Source: Paragonimus westermani
Taxonomy: Eukaryota > Platyhelminthes > Trematoda > Plagiorchiida > Troglotrematidae
Assembly (NCBI GenBank): GCA_008508345.1
Contig: QNGE01000894.1
Coordinates: forward strand, 99,345 to 163,344
DNA: 64,000 nt
Direction: 5' to 3'
How positions within the stretch are numbered: the stretch's first letter is position 1; every line of letters starts with the position of its first letter. A program made the position numbers and the translations under genes. This document shows, one piece after another, positions 1-14,141 of this stretch. The notes under the pieces were generated by a model. That model was given only the letters and a program-made list of their open reading frames with translations. It did no database searches and had not been told where the DNA came from.

Positions 1-2
1 AC

Positions 3-600
3 CGCTGTTCGCCGCAAGGGACAACGAAAAAGTCGCCATTCGAGCTAATGTATGGGCGCGTGCCACGCTTGCCAGTCGATCAGGAGATTGGTTTATGGGG
101 AGACCGACGGATGAGCGCGCGTGAATTAGCAGCAGCTCGGAGATCGGCCAACCGAAACTTGAAAAACACACAAGAAGCTTCTAAGGAGCGATCAACTGCG
201 AGGTTATCGGGTCGAAGGACTGTGTTTGAACTTGGTTCTAAGGTGAAATACCGAGACCGTCGGAGCGCGGGGGCAACCGGACCCGGATCTAGGAAGTTTC
301 TGGCAACGTGAAGGGGCCTTGCGTAGTATTTGAACGTCGTGGCCCAGTGTATTTGACGAAGAATGGGAAAAGTCAACATCGAGTGCACGGAAGCCAGCTG
401 CGTACATGGTACGACATTCCGATCAGAAGAGGATGCACACCATGCGTGTCACCAGAACCGGGGCCAGCACGCAGATCGTCGAGGGAACGAAGAGAACCTG
501 AACGCCTTTTGTTACGACCGAAGCAATCTTTGCGGGGGGAGGAGTGTAGTATGGAGATACGGTCGCACCACACTACTCACACCACTATTCAGTAGCAGCA
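3..600 (+). pseudogene. Ty3/gypsy retrotransposon pol, C-terminal integrase fragment
   Basis: The reading frame starting at base 3 enters mid-protein and shows the end of an integrase core: SPFELMYGR followed by PRLPVDQ, the usual PFEL.YGR..RLPVD signature of Ty3/gypsy integrases. A helical basic stretch follows (about 140-230), then the motif KVKYRDR. A stop near 307 is bypassed by a +1 frame change, after which the integrase C-terminal barrel is recognisable (GPCVVFERRGPV, then SQHRVHGSQLRTWYD at about 375-415). The frame ends at a stop near 595. The integrase catalytic residues, reverse transcriptase and protease would lie left of the window. The frameshift and stop mean it cannot make an intact polyprotein. 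Family assignment is confident; the exact clade is not determined. Confidence 0.88.
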
Positions 601-603
601 TGG

Positions 604-1168
604 ATCGAGATGAACGCGGATCGGGATAATCGCGTGATAAATACGGCAGAGATACGGGATGAATCGTTGGAGGGCAAAATGACATATAATGGCTTCCGCC
701 ACACGACGAAACTGATACATGGTGTCTGAAGCGACTGGAGTATCCTCAGAAGAGTATGGTGTGCAAATGAGTGTTTCCGTTTCTAATCGTGCTCAGACGC
801 TTAAGTAGTGTGTTGGTTTATCCAATAAAGTAACCTTTGTGTCGTCCGCCTTCTGGATTCACAACAGTAGCTCCACTTACTCATGATAACCAGTATGGTA
901 ACTGGTAACTTTGGATCGTCTGTAGTCGACTGCAAGTGTTTGTGTGCCTATCTGTAATACGCAGTTCCAGGCAGTCGTTGGAAAACCGCTGTTGTTCCAG
1001 CAGCATCCAGCCGAATGCTGCTGATAACGACAACATCTTCTTTGTCGTCGGCCTCAATTCCAACTACACAGTAACACTTTTTTCTATCCAAATCTGAAAG
1101 TCGGGAGGATTTTGTTAGTTTCGGGTAACATTGTTCACGTCAGCGGAGTAAAAGTTCACAAGCACGTT
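604..1168. other. Gene-free spacer
   Basis: I see no exon, RNA gene or recognisable repeat here. It separates the gypsy pol tail from the convergent transposase pseudogene and may include the 3' untranslated part or LTR of the gypsy element, but no LTR boundary is visible. Confidence 0.4.
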
Positions 1169-3185
1169 TTATTGGTTCATTTTTACTAGCGTTTTGTCAA
1201 ACGTATGCAAAAGCGGAGTAATCAGTAAAATTGATGGCGAAGTAAAAAGGACATATTCACGGAGTACGTCAAAAAGAAATAGACAGTATAAATGATCGCT
1301 GACTTCGTTTACCCGAAATATGAACAACATAGACGATGGGGTACCATGCACCCAAAAGTCAGCATTAACCTCGGAACGTTCACAAAAAAGAATTGATTGA
1401 TTAGCATCAACATTGTTAATGTCCACAGTAATTTTGGAAAAGTTGTGTGCAGTGACCACATTATTGGGACTAACGCTTCAAATAACTGAACCTTTAAGGG
1501 GTAACTTCCGTCTTTTGCATCCGTTGCTGTGGTCTTCAACATGCGGATTCAATCAGTCTTAATCACTTTGGCCATAGTACACTCTTCTTTCTACCTGTGG
1601 TATAACTGAGCTATCGGATTACATGAGAAGTGCAGCGTACGTTTGTTATGGTAAATGTACGAGTCGAATGGGAAGGCTGAAACCCTGTCAAGTTGGCCGT
1701 GATGTCCGACGTCGTCCGCCAAATGTATAAGTGAATGTACATTGTATGTCATTTACCCTGCTCCATATATACGAAAGAACTCGTGAATGAATTTACACAG
1801 GCATGAATTTCCGTACTCAAGTAAAGGTCCGCAGGGAACAGGATGAGCAGGGACATGGACGCCAATGGATAATTCCAGAATGTTGGAGTACTTCTTATGA
1901 GATATGCTTGCCTTCAAAACCCACGGTCCGATATACAGAAGAAACTGCCTAAACTCACAGGATTTCCAATTTCTGAACCACAACTATCCTCAGCACACCC
2001 TTGGGAAGTCTTCTTTAAGTAGACGGGAGCATGCGATTATGAGTGAGCCTACGTCCTCAACCGTGTCCACCTCCAAACACACGCTTTTGTTACACGGGGA
2101 TTCCAGCCACGATGACACTAGCTTGCCTACTACACCAAGACAAACGGAGTGCACGCAGTCGTATAGAAAATGGTGTATCATCCAACGGCAGAGCTTCAAA
2201 TGGATATTCTCTGTGTTTCCTGGCACGCCGGGAAGATTCGTCTGTACGATTGGGGCATTCTGTTAAAGGACAAGTACCTTTTGGTCAAAGTAGTAGTGGA
2301 ACTGATCCAACAAAATAAAACCCTGTCAATGATCACTATCAACAATCGATTGATAATGAAAAGCCAAATCTCAGCGCGTTGACCCCATGTATTGTAACCG
2401 ACCCTGGAAAATAGAGTGCACAGAGAAATACGTCAGGCTAGCGAGGCACGGAGCAAGTTGTGGTTTTAGCCCCGGGCCAGATGTTACGAAAAGAGTGGCT
2501 TGACTAAAACAAAGGCAGGTACAAAACCAAGATAATAGAAAACGTACACATGAATGCGACTATCAAAATATTATTTATTGTAGTCGCTACAGTAGACACC
2601 TTTCTGTGTACAGAGGTCACAACTGGCATATCCAGTATGCTCTTGCTTCCGCTTCATGAAGGCTCTAGCTGGTGAGTTACAAATAATACTGCTGATAATC
2701 AGCTTCTCCTTAGGCCCAAGTTCACCGACGGTAACGCCATGTGATATCAGATCAGAAAGTTCAGTTACCAAGTCAGACAGATATTCGTTCACATTCCAAG
2801 GTTTGCTGCGACCAGCGAAAACGCCAACCATGAAGAGGGTAGTTGTCAACGGCTTACTTAATCTGCAAAGTGCATGTCATAACTGCAACTTCGACGATTT
2901 GAAATGTCTAACACCATCAATGTGAAACTGGATGGCAACTTTATCAGCGTTCACCAATGGTGTGTCATAGGGCACGCGCAACAGGGCAGTTTGCGAACCG
3001 AAATGAGCATACTTCCCACCAGATATTGACTTTGAAGGGCAATCACGCAATGTACTCATCAAAAAACGAACGTCAGTTGGCACTGATTTTGCCAAAGGAT
3101 TGAGTGTTCGTGAGAGTGCTGTAATTTCTCTTCGGGGAATCTCATATTATGAGATCCATTCTTTCAAACCTTCTATCACTTTTGA
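1169..3185 (-). pseudogene. En/Spm (tnp2)-like DNA transposase, multiply frameshifted
   Basis: Read from 3185 leftward, successive frames give one protein found in many invertebrate genomes and usually annotated as an En/Spm- or tnp2-like transposase. The order is: KEWIS..EIPRREITAL and VPTDVRFLM (3180-3050); SISGGKYAHFG and FHIDGVRHFKSS (about 3030-2880); VGVFAGRSKPWNVNEYLSD, then SIICNSPARAF and HTGYASCDLC..KGVYC (2849-2571); RTDESSRRARKH (about 2280); VHSVCLGVVGKL (about 2150); FRQFLLYIGPWVLK (1983-1753); YNVHSLIHLADDV with SAFPFDSY (about 1735-1640); and a C-terminal VHGTPSSMLFIFRVNEVS (1459-1169). At least four frame changes and several stops break it, and about 280 bp of unrelated sequence interrupts it at 2290-2570. 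It is an old, dead copy. The superfamily name comes from recalled similarity and should be confirmed by profile search. Confidence 0.82.
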
Positions 3186-4410
<1,225 letters not shown>

Positions 4411-4912
4411 AACCAAAACTATGTAATCAAGTCTCAGAGGGTTTCCACATATTACCCCCAGAAGATCGAACATGCTTGTTCCCAACGAGAAACAGATGGG
4501 GACTGAGTGCGTGTATTTCACATCCAAATCGATCCAGGAAACAGTGTGGGATCAGAAATTCAGTGGACAGACGGAAAAGATCGTTTTCACGGTAATTTGA
4601 TGTGTAAACTATTGTTTTTTGAAGCAATGAAAAAACACCGTTCGTAATGAAAGCAGGTCTCCTAAAAACTAGCATTCAATAGTTAACCTAAACGCCATGT
4701 ACGGGAAGCTATACAACTTAAAGACCGCCACAAGAAAAAAGTGAGAAAACTGGAAGAAGTTAACTAACAGTATTTCGGATAGTTGCTTGGGTTTAGAGTT
4801 CATCCGTACTAAACAAGACTTCCTGACGGACTCAGTGAGTCCTGCTGGTCCACAGCAATTTGAATTCACCAGTGAAGATACTCGTCACAAAGGACTGTTT
4901 CGAAATAAATTG

Positions 4913-4948
<36 letters not shown>

Positions 4949-7900
4949 CATAATCTCTAGTCCCCAGCTTCCAAAATGTAAATGTACAGAGAACACCTGA
5001 GCGAGATGAGATTAAGCTACTCGCAATCCCTAAGGTGGAGTGTTTGCTTTTAGCTACCTCTTGTGACCTCTGAGTGCGCATTTACGCGTAAAGCATGAAG
5101 CTGTCAGAAGTGACAAAAGGTGTGGAATACAACGTGTTGATTTGACGCTATTACACAATACACACAAAAGCTCTTTCAGGAGCGCTCTAGATTCGTTGCT
5201 TCCAACGGTTATATTCCAAACAGACAAGTAATCAAAATATATTAAAGGGAAAATCCGACTGGAAACAACGTTAGTCAGTCTTGTTTGTACATGTGGGTTA
5301 GAAGAGACGCACATTGTACTTAAGACCACCAGTCTGCACAAACTGCGGCCACCAAAGATTTCACCCACCAGTCTCACCGCGTGTGTGTAAAGAAAACAAC
5401 GTTCCAGGCTCTCGTTTCTAAACGAGCTATCAAAATGGAAATAGTCAAAACGGGCTACGACTGGAAAGATTTATGCAAATGCATAAGTATTTGTTTGGTT
5501 AGTGGGGGACAAGTGCTGGTGCACTCGATGCTTACCCAATACCAGCGTACTGCATGTTTTCTGAAAAAATTTGAATGGTGTTCTCAATAGGCATAAGAAA
5601 CAAGAACAGGCTTGGTAGTAATCGTCATACATTAAAAAATGTTTGATAATAACATGAACAGTTAGATCTGGCTTAGTTTGCAATCGATAACAGCAACCAG
5701 AATAAATAATAAAGCGGAACATGTGCAAAACGATCGTCAGCAATAGTCAGAAGTTGCGCCCGGGACACCGTCGAAAAGTGAAATTATTTGTGATCTCTTG
5801 AGGTACTTTGAGAGTACAAGTGAAACTGTTTGCACAACCGGGGAAAATGACACTGACTTTCACGTCAGATTTCACATAACAGTCCACAAGTAGCAAGCAT
5901 TCAGTATAATCCAGCGAAGATTAACGGGAACATCAGATAAACTACTCGGTTGCTGGAAACTACAACTGAGCCACCTGATTCGTGAGCATTACTCACGAGT
6001 TGAAAATTAACAATATTTTATTTCAAATAAACATGTCTTCCGCAATCCTAATTGGTACAGAACGGTCCAGGTTTCGTCGATACTTGTGGACACTGTTCAC
6101 CAGCTTTCCCGAAGTATTTCTTACAGGACTTCAAACAATGTTTGATTCCGTCGTAAAACACAATAGTAAGTCACGCCTACTAAGACGTTTACTAGCATAT
6201 GTGACACTTAAGTCCACTTTATTCTTGGGCCAGCAAGGTATCTGACAAACACATCAGGCCGGCGCATTCAGCGGACATTCACATTAGGCTGACTGCCTTG
6301 CACCCCTGAGTATCTAAAAGGCCGGTAAACCGCCAGCATAGAAATTGAAATATCACCGTAATTATTCGGGGAGAGCAATGGAGCACCCAAATTAGCTCAA
6401 TATACCAGGGAATAGCAACTGCTGTTAAATATAACACCATTAAGGATTTACTTAAAAGAAGATTCATGTAACTATCGGATGAATTTTCGAGACCTTTAAA
6501 TAAATTTGTGCAATATTCACACGAACGGTTGATACTCATCTGAGAATCTGAATTTAACAGTTTATGTAGAAAAATGTCAGACTGTGTGGTCATAGTACAG
6601 TTATTTTATTCGCTTTCTTGAAACAACGTGTATAAAACTGACTATCTAATGGGTGAAAAATTCCAGATTTCCACCCCCTGATTAGCACAAATTAGAATAA
6701 ACCACCGCAATATCGTCTGTGTAAAACGCAACATTATTTCAAGTCAGTTCAACAGAAAATCGTATTTCTAACCAGATGATATGAAAGTTGAGGTGTGAAA
6801 TAGAATGGTTTATTTGTTTTGGGTTATAAGTCAATCGATTATATTGTGGCGGAGGCGGAGCATTTTACCTTATCAAACAACCCTGAGTGATAGTTGTACG
6901 ATGTTGTACGATCGACATAGCTAGCTTTAAAAAAGCAGCTGCAGTGAGCTAAACTCATGAAAGTAGTAGAATAGAACACTACAATTTTACGCACTGACTT
7001 TGAAAGGCAACGCTACGCTGATTTGCGACGAATGTTTCATCTTGTGGGCAACTTAGTATTCGGATGAGAAGCCTACCCGCAAAATGTCGGTCGGACAACA
7101 GTTATTTGAATAGATTCTGCCTTCCTACTTCATATAATATAGTCTTAACTACCGTTCAGGTCAGTGTCAGTAGACCTTCAGATTAAGAAATATATGTCCC
7201 ATTTATAGCTACAAATCGAAACTTCCCTTCGGATTTTGAGAAACATAGACGCTAGCATTACGGCAAATGTTTCAATCCCCACACACTGGGATTTGCCGTA
7301 TTTCAACTGCGGGGCAACAGAATGAATGAGTGATCCACCATTCTTCCGTTGAATTATGGTGAACACAGACTCACCAATTTTGAGGCAAAGCAAAATTTAT
7401 GTTTGGCATTCCTGAACATAATTCCTAACTGAATCGCTAAAACGCCGCCTCAGGAGAATTGATGAAGAAAGTAACTGAAAGAAGTTGGCCGGAAGTAGCA
7501 ACCCACATATCAGTAAATGATCAATGGCGCTTCTTCAAATCTCCGTTCACTTAGGCTGTCGAATCTTACCCATTGATGCAGCAACTCAAACTATGACAAG
7601 GGCACATCATACTCAACTACTACTCAACGATCTGCTTTGTCACAATCGTCATCAAAAACAACAATGAATCATTTGTGCTAAACTGCAGGATTTGCACAGA
7701 ACAATAAACAAAGGGGGTAACGGCCATAACTACCAAAATACCTAAGTCTCTAGTCAAATAATCAAAACCAAAACGCTTACACATTGCAAGCGGACAAACG
7801 AGCTATAAGGGAAATTAAGGCAGTTTTCTTACGGTTTTCACTGCCTCTCAAAATTAACTGCAATTACTTCTCAGGTGACCCCGCCAAACAACGATAACAC

Positions 7901-7966
7901 CCACGCCACTGAGCCTGGTTAGCTACCATAGTACCTGACATCTCTGGTATGAGTCGCGAGGTTCGG
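4411..7966. other. Gene-free stretch with one microsatellite
   Basis: Apart from the AT dinucleotide tract at 4915-4947 I see no supported exon or repeat. The open frames at 5054-5377 (minus), 5982-6245 (plus) and 6279-6593 (minus) have no recognisable motifs or convincing splice context. Confidence 0.4.
4915..4947. repeat. AT dinucleotide microsatellite
   Basis: An uninterrupted AT repeat of about 33 bases (roughly 16 units). Likely length-polymorphic. Confidence 0.95.
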
Positions 7967-7999
7967 CACTGTCGACCGGGACGAACCCGGTCGACAGTG
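7967..7999. repeat. Perfect 14-bp inverted repeat (hairpin, 5-nt loop)
   Basis: CACTGTCGACCGGG is followed after ACGAA by its exact reverse complement. The stem is GC-rich and contains SalI-type GTCGAC palindromes in each arm. No open frame or recognised element surrounds it. In RNA it would form a very stable stem-loop on either strand. Confidence 0.9.
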
Positions 8000-9545
8000 T
8001 CCAATTCATCGGTGAACGACCTAATTTCTCCACGCCACATCATTCTTTGTACACTGTGAATCTCATGCCAGTTGACCGAAGCATCAGAAACTAGTGTTGG
8101 AAGTGTTCAACGAGGAACTGTCTTCCTTGCTACGTGGGCAAACCAACTAAGGCTGCGCAAATGTGAGGATTAGCAATCACTACCGAGTACTCGCTTCCTG
8201 AATTCTTCTTTGCTCACTCAGTGGCGTCATCCGATGTAAGAGATCAATCCCACAGATCGATAGTGAGCTACTTGAAGATGATTCACGCCCTATATCCCGA
8301 ACGTCTAAGTCTCTCTATCCTAAAGTAATACAACCCTTACAGTTGTATTGTATACATGATTGTGAGGTTTTAAAAAAACGTCCCTGTCGTCAAAGATGTC
8401 TTAGATAAGCGAATGCCGCTTAAACTTAGGGATACGCGGTTCTATTTTTTCCATGTACGGCTTACTATTCTCGATGACTTGTTGAGTTAAACCGAGCATT
8501 CACACACATTAGGCAGACCGATAAGTAAATTTCCGTTGAACCAAAATCTTCTGGTCTGCCAGGTTGAAGGTTTGAAGAAGGTTGACATCATCTTCCGGGA
8601 TAGTGCTAGGTTTGGTATACTGTCATCTGCTGGCTGCCGTGCTAGACAGGCTTTTGAGTCATATGCTTCTGCTGAAAATCCTAATCGTTCTGCTGTTTAG
8701 GGCTGGACATCCCGGTAGCATCAGAGCCCATATACACCCATGAATAATCACACCTATAGTGCTCTAATACATTGGCCGTTTGTTGATATAAACCGGGTCG
8801 CCCCAATTACTGTATACGATAGATCATGATGACACTGACGCTGTTTAGAACTAACAGGCGAATTATTATAGAGGCTTTCGATGTTCACACTTTAAAACAG
8901 ATCGGTCAGTAAGCTGCTCTTTTGTGAACGTTCGACCGGTTGACTGTCAACATCCGCTGCACTCGAGTGACTAAAACCCAGGACAGTAATGAACTTATGG
9001 AGCTGATATCACCCGTATTGTCTACAAGATACTTAATGCAGCTCAGGTGATTTCATGACTGATCTTACTGGTTAAGCCGGAGTAAGTATAATCCTCCGGA
9101 AGACGGCTGCATCCACATTGGTAGGTTGGATTCCTGTTAAAGTTAGGGTTTGTACCGCCCGGTTCGCGAGTCCTACTAGGTCCAACTTTGAACGCAAAAT
9201 TTTTGGAAGGCAGTTTAATGTCTGTTCTGGCCCCAACTGATTCTAGTGACGCCGGTGTCAAGATCACCTTTTACCCAAGTCTCACTGCTTTTTTTCAGTA
9301 GACACATGATTCTGATATAAGCACTCTGGCCGGAGGTATAGGCGCCTTGAACGACCGTCTTGGTAAGGCTGAGTCCGGTTTGAGTGGCTTTGGAAATTGT
9401 GCGGTGAGCATAAACTAGGTTTAGACAGCATTGTTTTTGGGCATCGTGCGAGTTATTGATATCCTTTGTGTCCTCTGTCTACGAATAACGCCCGGTCTCA
9501 TAGAGTAAACCACAGGTGATGTGATCCCACTCTGGACTGTCGTTT
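8000..9545. other. Unassigned stretch with short protein-like snippets
   Basis: A few plus-strand snippets look coding, for example IIFRDSARFGILSS near 8590, MSVLAPTDSSDAG near 9220 and GGIGALNDRLGKAESGL near 9335. They lie in separate short frames with stops between them. They could be remains of a mobile-element protein. I do not recognise the family. Confidence 0.25.
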
Positions 9546-10139
9546 TTAATGGACCAAATGCTTGGATTCAGATGAGCAGTTGGTACGCTGCCGTCTTGCT
9601 ACTCTTTTTGCCATGCAACGATCTGGTCGACAATAACGACTGGCTGTTGAGAAACTGGGTATGCCTCTGGTAGAGCAAGAGTATCCAACAAGCCTGAAGT
9701 CAAGTGTGGTAGTTCTTATCCCAAAGATCCTCACAGTTCCTGAATCGAACTTTTGAAGGCCGATCATAAAAAACTGGGTTTCAGAGAACTGATTAAAGCT
9801 ATTGCAAATCAGGTTTAAAATTCCTCCCGACGGTTTATGAAAGATACTTAAGAAGGATATCCCCGAGAAAATAAAGCGTATCCAATCGCCGGTTGTAAGG
9901 CTTGACGGATGGACACATTCAAGGAAAAGGTAACCGCTTTTGTCTAAAGGGATATCCGGATTATTCGTGGTACTGTTCCAAGACGACCGTCTACCAGTCA
10001 AGGTACGAGCGAGGCAGTCGACACACGCGTCCATAATAAGAATCTGGCTTCTTGAAGAAAGTTCATACCGAGTGAATTTCTGTATGTACATATATATGTA
10101 TGTTGATTGCAGACTATTAAAAAGTTGTACACGGACCAC
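9546..10139 (-). other. 197-codon open frame, unassigned
   Basis: The second longest uninterrupted frame in the window. It shows no motif I recognise: it is serine/threonine-rich with a hydrophobic middle (IRFIFSGISFLSIF) and a basic C terminus. The plus strand of the same DNA also contains coding-looking text (EQLVRCRLATLF near 9570, then KSSVVVLIPKILTVPES near 9690), so the minus frame may be a shadow of a decayed plus-strand gene or element. The predicted start lies in an AT-rich tract and is not credible as a translation start. I treat it as an open frame worth testing, not a gene. Confidence 0.2.
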
Positions 10140-13061
10140 ACCAGCATTTGAAAGTTAACGAATAAAGTCATGCTAAGACTGTGAAAGAATACCGAATAGG
10201 GTTGGCACCTGATCATGACACCTACCTAAAACTACTGTGTTACAATGTAAAAAGAATCTCCAATGTTCTTTATACGATTCTTTAGGTACGTGGGTGAGGA
10301 AGAACCACTGCCGCTGATCGTCACTAAAAGAATGTGTTGGAGTATAATATTCTTTCTTACTATGTGTGGTGTGCGCTTATGTGTGCGTTGATATTTTGGG
10401 TTAGTAGCTAGCCTACTGAATAATCGGTCTTGCATAGTAATGAGTCTATTCTTGTTGTCGTCGAGCTTTCCTGTCCTGAAATACATCAGACAATATTATA
10501 GTCTTCATGTTAACCGGCCCTTGTTATGTTTGTATTGAAGTACAAACATATCGGATCTTCTATGACGCAAGCTCAGTTTTCAGCTGTGAGCAATAGTGAT
10601 GACAGGTGAACGAATAGCGCCCTCTTGGTTCAAAAAAGGTGAATCACTGAACCTTAAATGTTAGTGCAAACAGTTCAGCCTGACTTTTATTTCCATACAA
10701 ACAGTCCCCTTATTCACAGTAGAAAGTTGATTTTAAAATAGAAACAGGGGGTATGGTTGACATTGATAAGCTCACTTTTTCTGAACTCAAACGTCTATGT
10801 TGTACGCCCGATAAATAATCAAAGTTTGGTTCGTTGACTCAACCACTGTTTTGAACTGACGTAAGCAAAGTTGCAGAAAACTTTGCTTTCAAAATAACAC
10901 GGTTTTGAGGGAGTTGTTCCGACGTTTCAGTACTTACAACCAGATGACCTTCAACTTATCGCGTATCAAACGGTGTTTGCCTAAATGACACCATGCATTG
11001 CGCTTCCTGAATGGGCAACTGATTCAAGCTCCCAGTTACAGCAAAATAGCTCCGAATAAACTTATCAACTAGTAGTAAAAGTCGGCTTAGTATTTCTCCC
11101 CCGATACATAATACCTTGGAAAAAACCAGGAAAGCATTTTGTCACAAATAATATGCAGTTAACTTAATCGGAAGCGGTTTTGCAACCATGAGATGGTTTA
11201 GTTTGTAACAACAGTGGGTACAAGCAAGCCTAAATCAAACAAACCCCGTATATTTAGGAGTGTCTAGTTTTGATGATGAAAAAGGGCAGATACGGCACTT
11301 CATTTCACATAACGATTATTCAGTTGGCCTACGCAGTAGTATGTCAATCTTTTGAAAATAAGCGCCGTAAAGTTTCGGGGTCACTCAGAGGTGAACTGTT
11401 ATGCTGTAGTTGTCGCCGGACTGGTGGATTATGATGACATTTGTAAGAAAATGTGTTTTAGAGTGCTATTTCTCATAACTATACCGAATTTTGAGGTTTT
11501 GTGTATTCCATACCCAACTTTTACAGCCTAACTGTCTAGAAACTTTCAGGGTGACATCCGTTAAAACGTTCTCACACTTGCGTTTGAAATGCTAGTTTTA
11601 TCATATGTTAGCGCAGTTATTTACCAGATGTTCAGCTGAATAAATTGCACTCAGTTAAACCTAAAAGGTACACGTTATTTTCACCGCGTCATTGCGACAA
11701 TTGTTTCACTTATTTTACCGCACTGTGTTTAGTACTTTGCTCAAAATTATTTGTTAACTGAGTAGACGTTACGTTATTGGTGAAATCAAAGTATCTATAT
11801 GCCACATATGCAATCGATCCGTCCACACCACTTTGTATACCGCTTATGAAACAGTGTAGCAGCAGTTTCACAGTTTCGTGCAGCATCAACCGCTCACCGC
11901 ACTCCCCTTCCCAGGATGATCCACTTCAGATTGATAAATGATAGGAGGTCCGAAGAAAACCATCATATCTGTAAGTTAACTGACAACTCCCTAAGTTTAC
12001 TATTGATAAACATTCAAAATCTCAACAATGTTCCACTGTAAGAGAGAATTGAAGCAAAGCTGCCGCGATAAACCTTCACCAGTTAAGAAATCCCTAATTG
12101 AAAGTATATGTTTAAAGCGGTGTCGATTAAGCTCCACACTATCACCTCCCCACTTCAAAGTTTGTGTGGATCCAATGGCACTTTGCTAGTACCAAATCAG
12201 TTACGCCAGACGATCAGTAGTAATAACATATTGGGGGATAGTGTAGATAACTTCCGTTTGCGCAATCAGATCGCCATGGCTTTGGCAGTTAAAAAAATTA
12301 TTCGACCTAACAGAGACAGCGATATATTTTGACTTGACAGTCTCTGATAGCCAGATGACCGACGTCTGCGCTCGAGATTACAGACCCTTCGAAGAATTCG
12401 ATTCAAGCTGTAATTTGTGCGGATGAGTACTCGGTAATACAGCTCACGATTCACTAGATGTTTATAAGCAAGCTCGTAACTTTCCACAGACGGCTTGTGA
12501 ATCAGAACTTCGACCTTAATATTCAGAGTGATCCATGAGAACCAGTGAGTGGAATATATGTGGTTTGGTTGGACTGACTGTTGCTCTAAGGGTGACCTGT
12601 CAGTTATTCAGCAGTAGTGTCTCTTGAAAGGGTACGGCATGAAACCAAGTCTTTTTACAGGTGACAGTGTTTTTTTATGTTAGTCGTACAAGTCATATTT
12701 GGTTGAGCGTGAATTTGTCAAGGTAATACTTCAACTAAGAGATCAGGATTATAAACTTCATCCTGTAATTCGCGTTATCAAGGGAACACTTGTTATTGCG
12801 TCTGTTGTATACTTTATCAGGCTCCTTTTCATAATTTGGTTCGCAAACGCATAAACTTTATTGCCCTGACTTATGCATTTTGCTCGAATGACTTTTCCCC
12901 CATAACTTTCGTTTTACTAATCTGTGCACTTGAACATAAGTTCGGATGTGAAAAAATTCTGTAATTCATAGAATGTCAGTGGTTCCACTGCATTCGTACT
13001 AGAATCAGATGGCCTGAGACCTCTCACCTTCTTCCGCCCAAGGAAGTATCCATAAACTGGG
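10140..13061. other. Gene-free stretch
   Basis: AT-rich DNA without supported exons, RNA genes or recognised repeats. The plus frame at 12108-12332 has no known motif. Confidence 0.4.
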
Positions 13062-13123
13062 GTGGCATTTGACTTTGCCACTGAAGTGAAAACTGGTCAA
13101 CATGAGCAATTGTATTCTTTTAC

Positions 13124-13428
13124 ATTATCCGTTACGCTTATGACAGAGGCCGTGTCGTCGAGTGTACAAATCATACGGTCAGTAAACAATCCTTGGACAT
13201 ATGGTGGCATTGAGCTCTTTGAAGTTGTACATGTTCTTGAAAATATCTGCAAGCGGTGGCTCGAAACGCCGACCGATTGCCTGTTCATTGGGTCTGTCAC
13301 AAAAAGTGCACGAAAGCTGGATCTCAGAACGATTTGCCTCGTGTCCTTAGAGGGTAATTTAGTTATGGTTTTAAAATATGCAGTACCTTTCGCATCAAGA
13401 AGTGACGTATTCATAAATGAAGATGATG
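13124..13428 (-). CDS. Candidate internal exon, unknown protein
   Basis: On the minus strand a good acceptor (pyrimidine-rich run ending CTCATAG) precedes a frame starting ASSSFMNTSLLDAKG and running about 101 codons to a possible donor GTAAAA. It starts in phase 1 and ends in phase 0. The protein text is serine/threonine-rich with no recognised domain. The same DNA is open for 134 codons on the plus strand (13062-13466), and that translation also looks protein-like, so the strand is uncertain. If the minus reading is right, its start phase would accept the end phase of the candidate exon 21421-21609. Confidence 0.3.
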
Positions 13429-14141
13429 CTATGAGAGAACAACGTTTTATTAACATTAAACACTGATTTGTGAACATTCACCTCCGAGTCATAAGAGTGC
13501 AAGAGCCGGGTAATAATCTGTTGAAAAACTGTTGGTTGCCCTTGTTGTTTTATTACAAGTTTGGAGTCATCGTATAAGTTTCTTCACTCCCAAACGTTTG
13601 ATGCGGAAGTTTTTCATCGTAGACAACTTTAAACTTGCCACGTTATTCTAATGGTCGCACGAGTGGACAGTCAACAGTGCTTAATTCTGTCAGCAGTGAG
13701 TTGATGCCAGTCAGTCAGACACATTACCACGAAGCAGCAGAATATTGCTTTCATTGAAATGTTCCTGAAATTCCGTGTTTCTAAGAATGGTTGTGCACTG
13801 TTTCATAAAATGCGGCTTACAAGCCGGTCTCTCTCACCGCAGCTTTCTGTCGCCATGTTTAAACATTTGGAAGTACTTTACGCGTATACTGTGTCAGCCC
13901 TTGGGCCAAATCTGAACTTGCCATTCTTCTGAACGATTGCAGAAGTTTCAACACTAGACATGGGACGTAATGCAGAGAGTGGGTGAGAAAGAACTACCGG
14001 AGAAAAAGTTTTCCGACTCATACCATCACTGGCCCGCCTGCGGTATGATGTGTAAAATAGATTAAAAACTCATAGTTGCATATTGTACCTAGGTTATTAA
14101 GAAAGCACGCATGATGCATGCTGTTCGATTGTCTGTCTGCA
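13429..14141. other. Gene-free spacer
   Basis: No exon, repeat or RNA gene seen. Confidence 0.4.
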
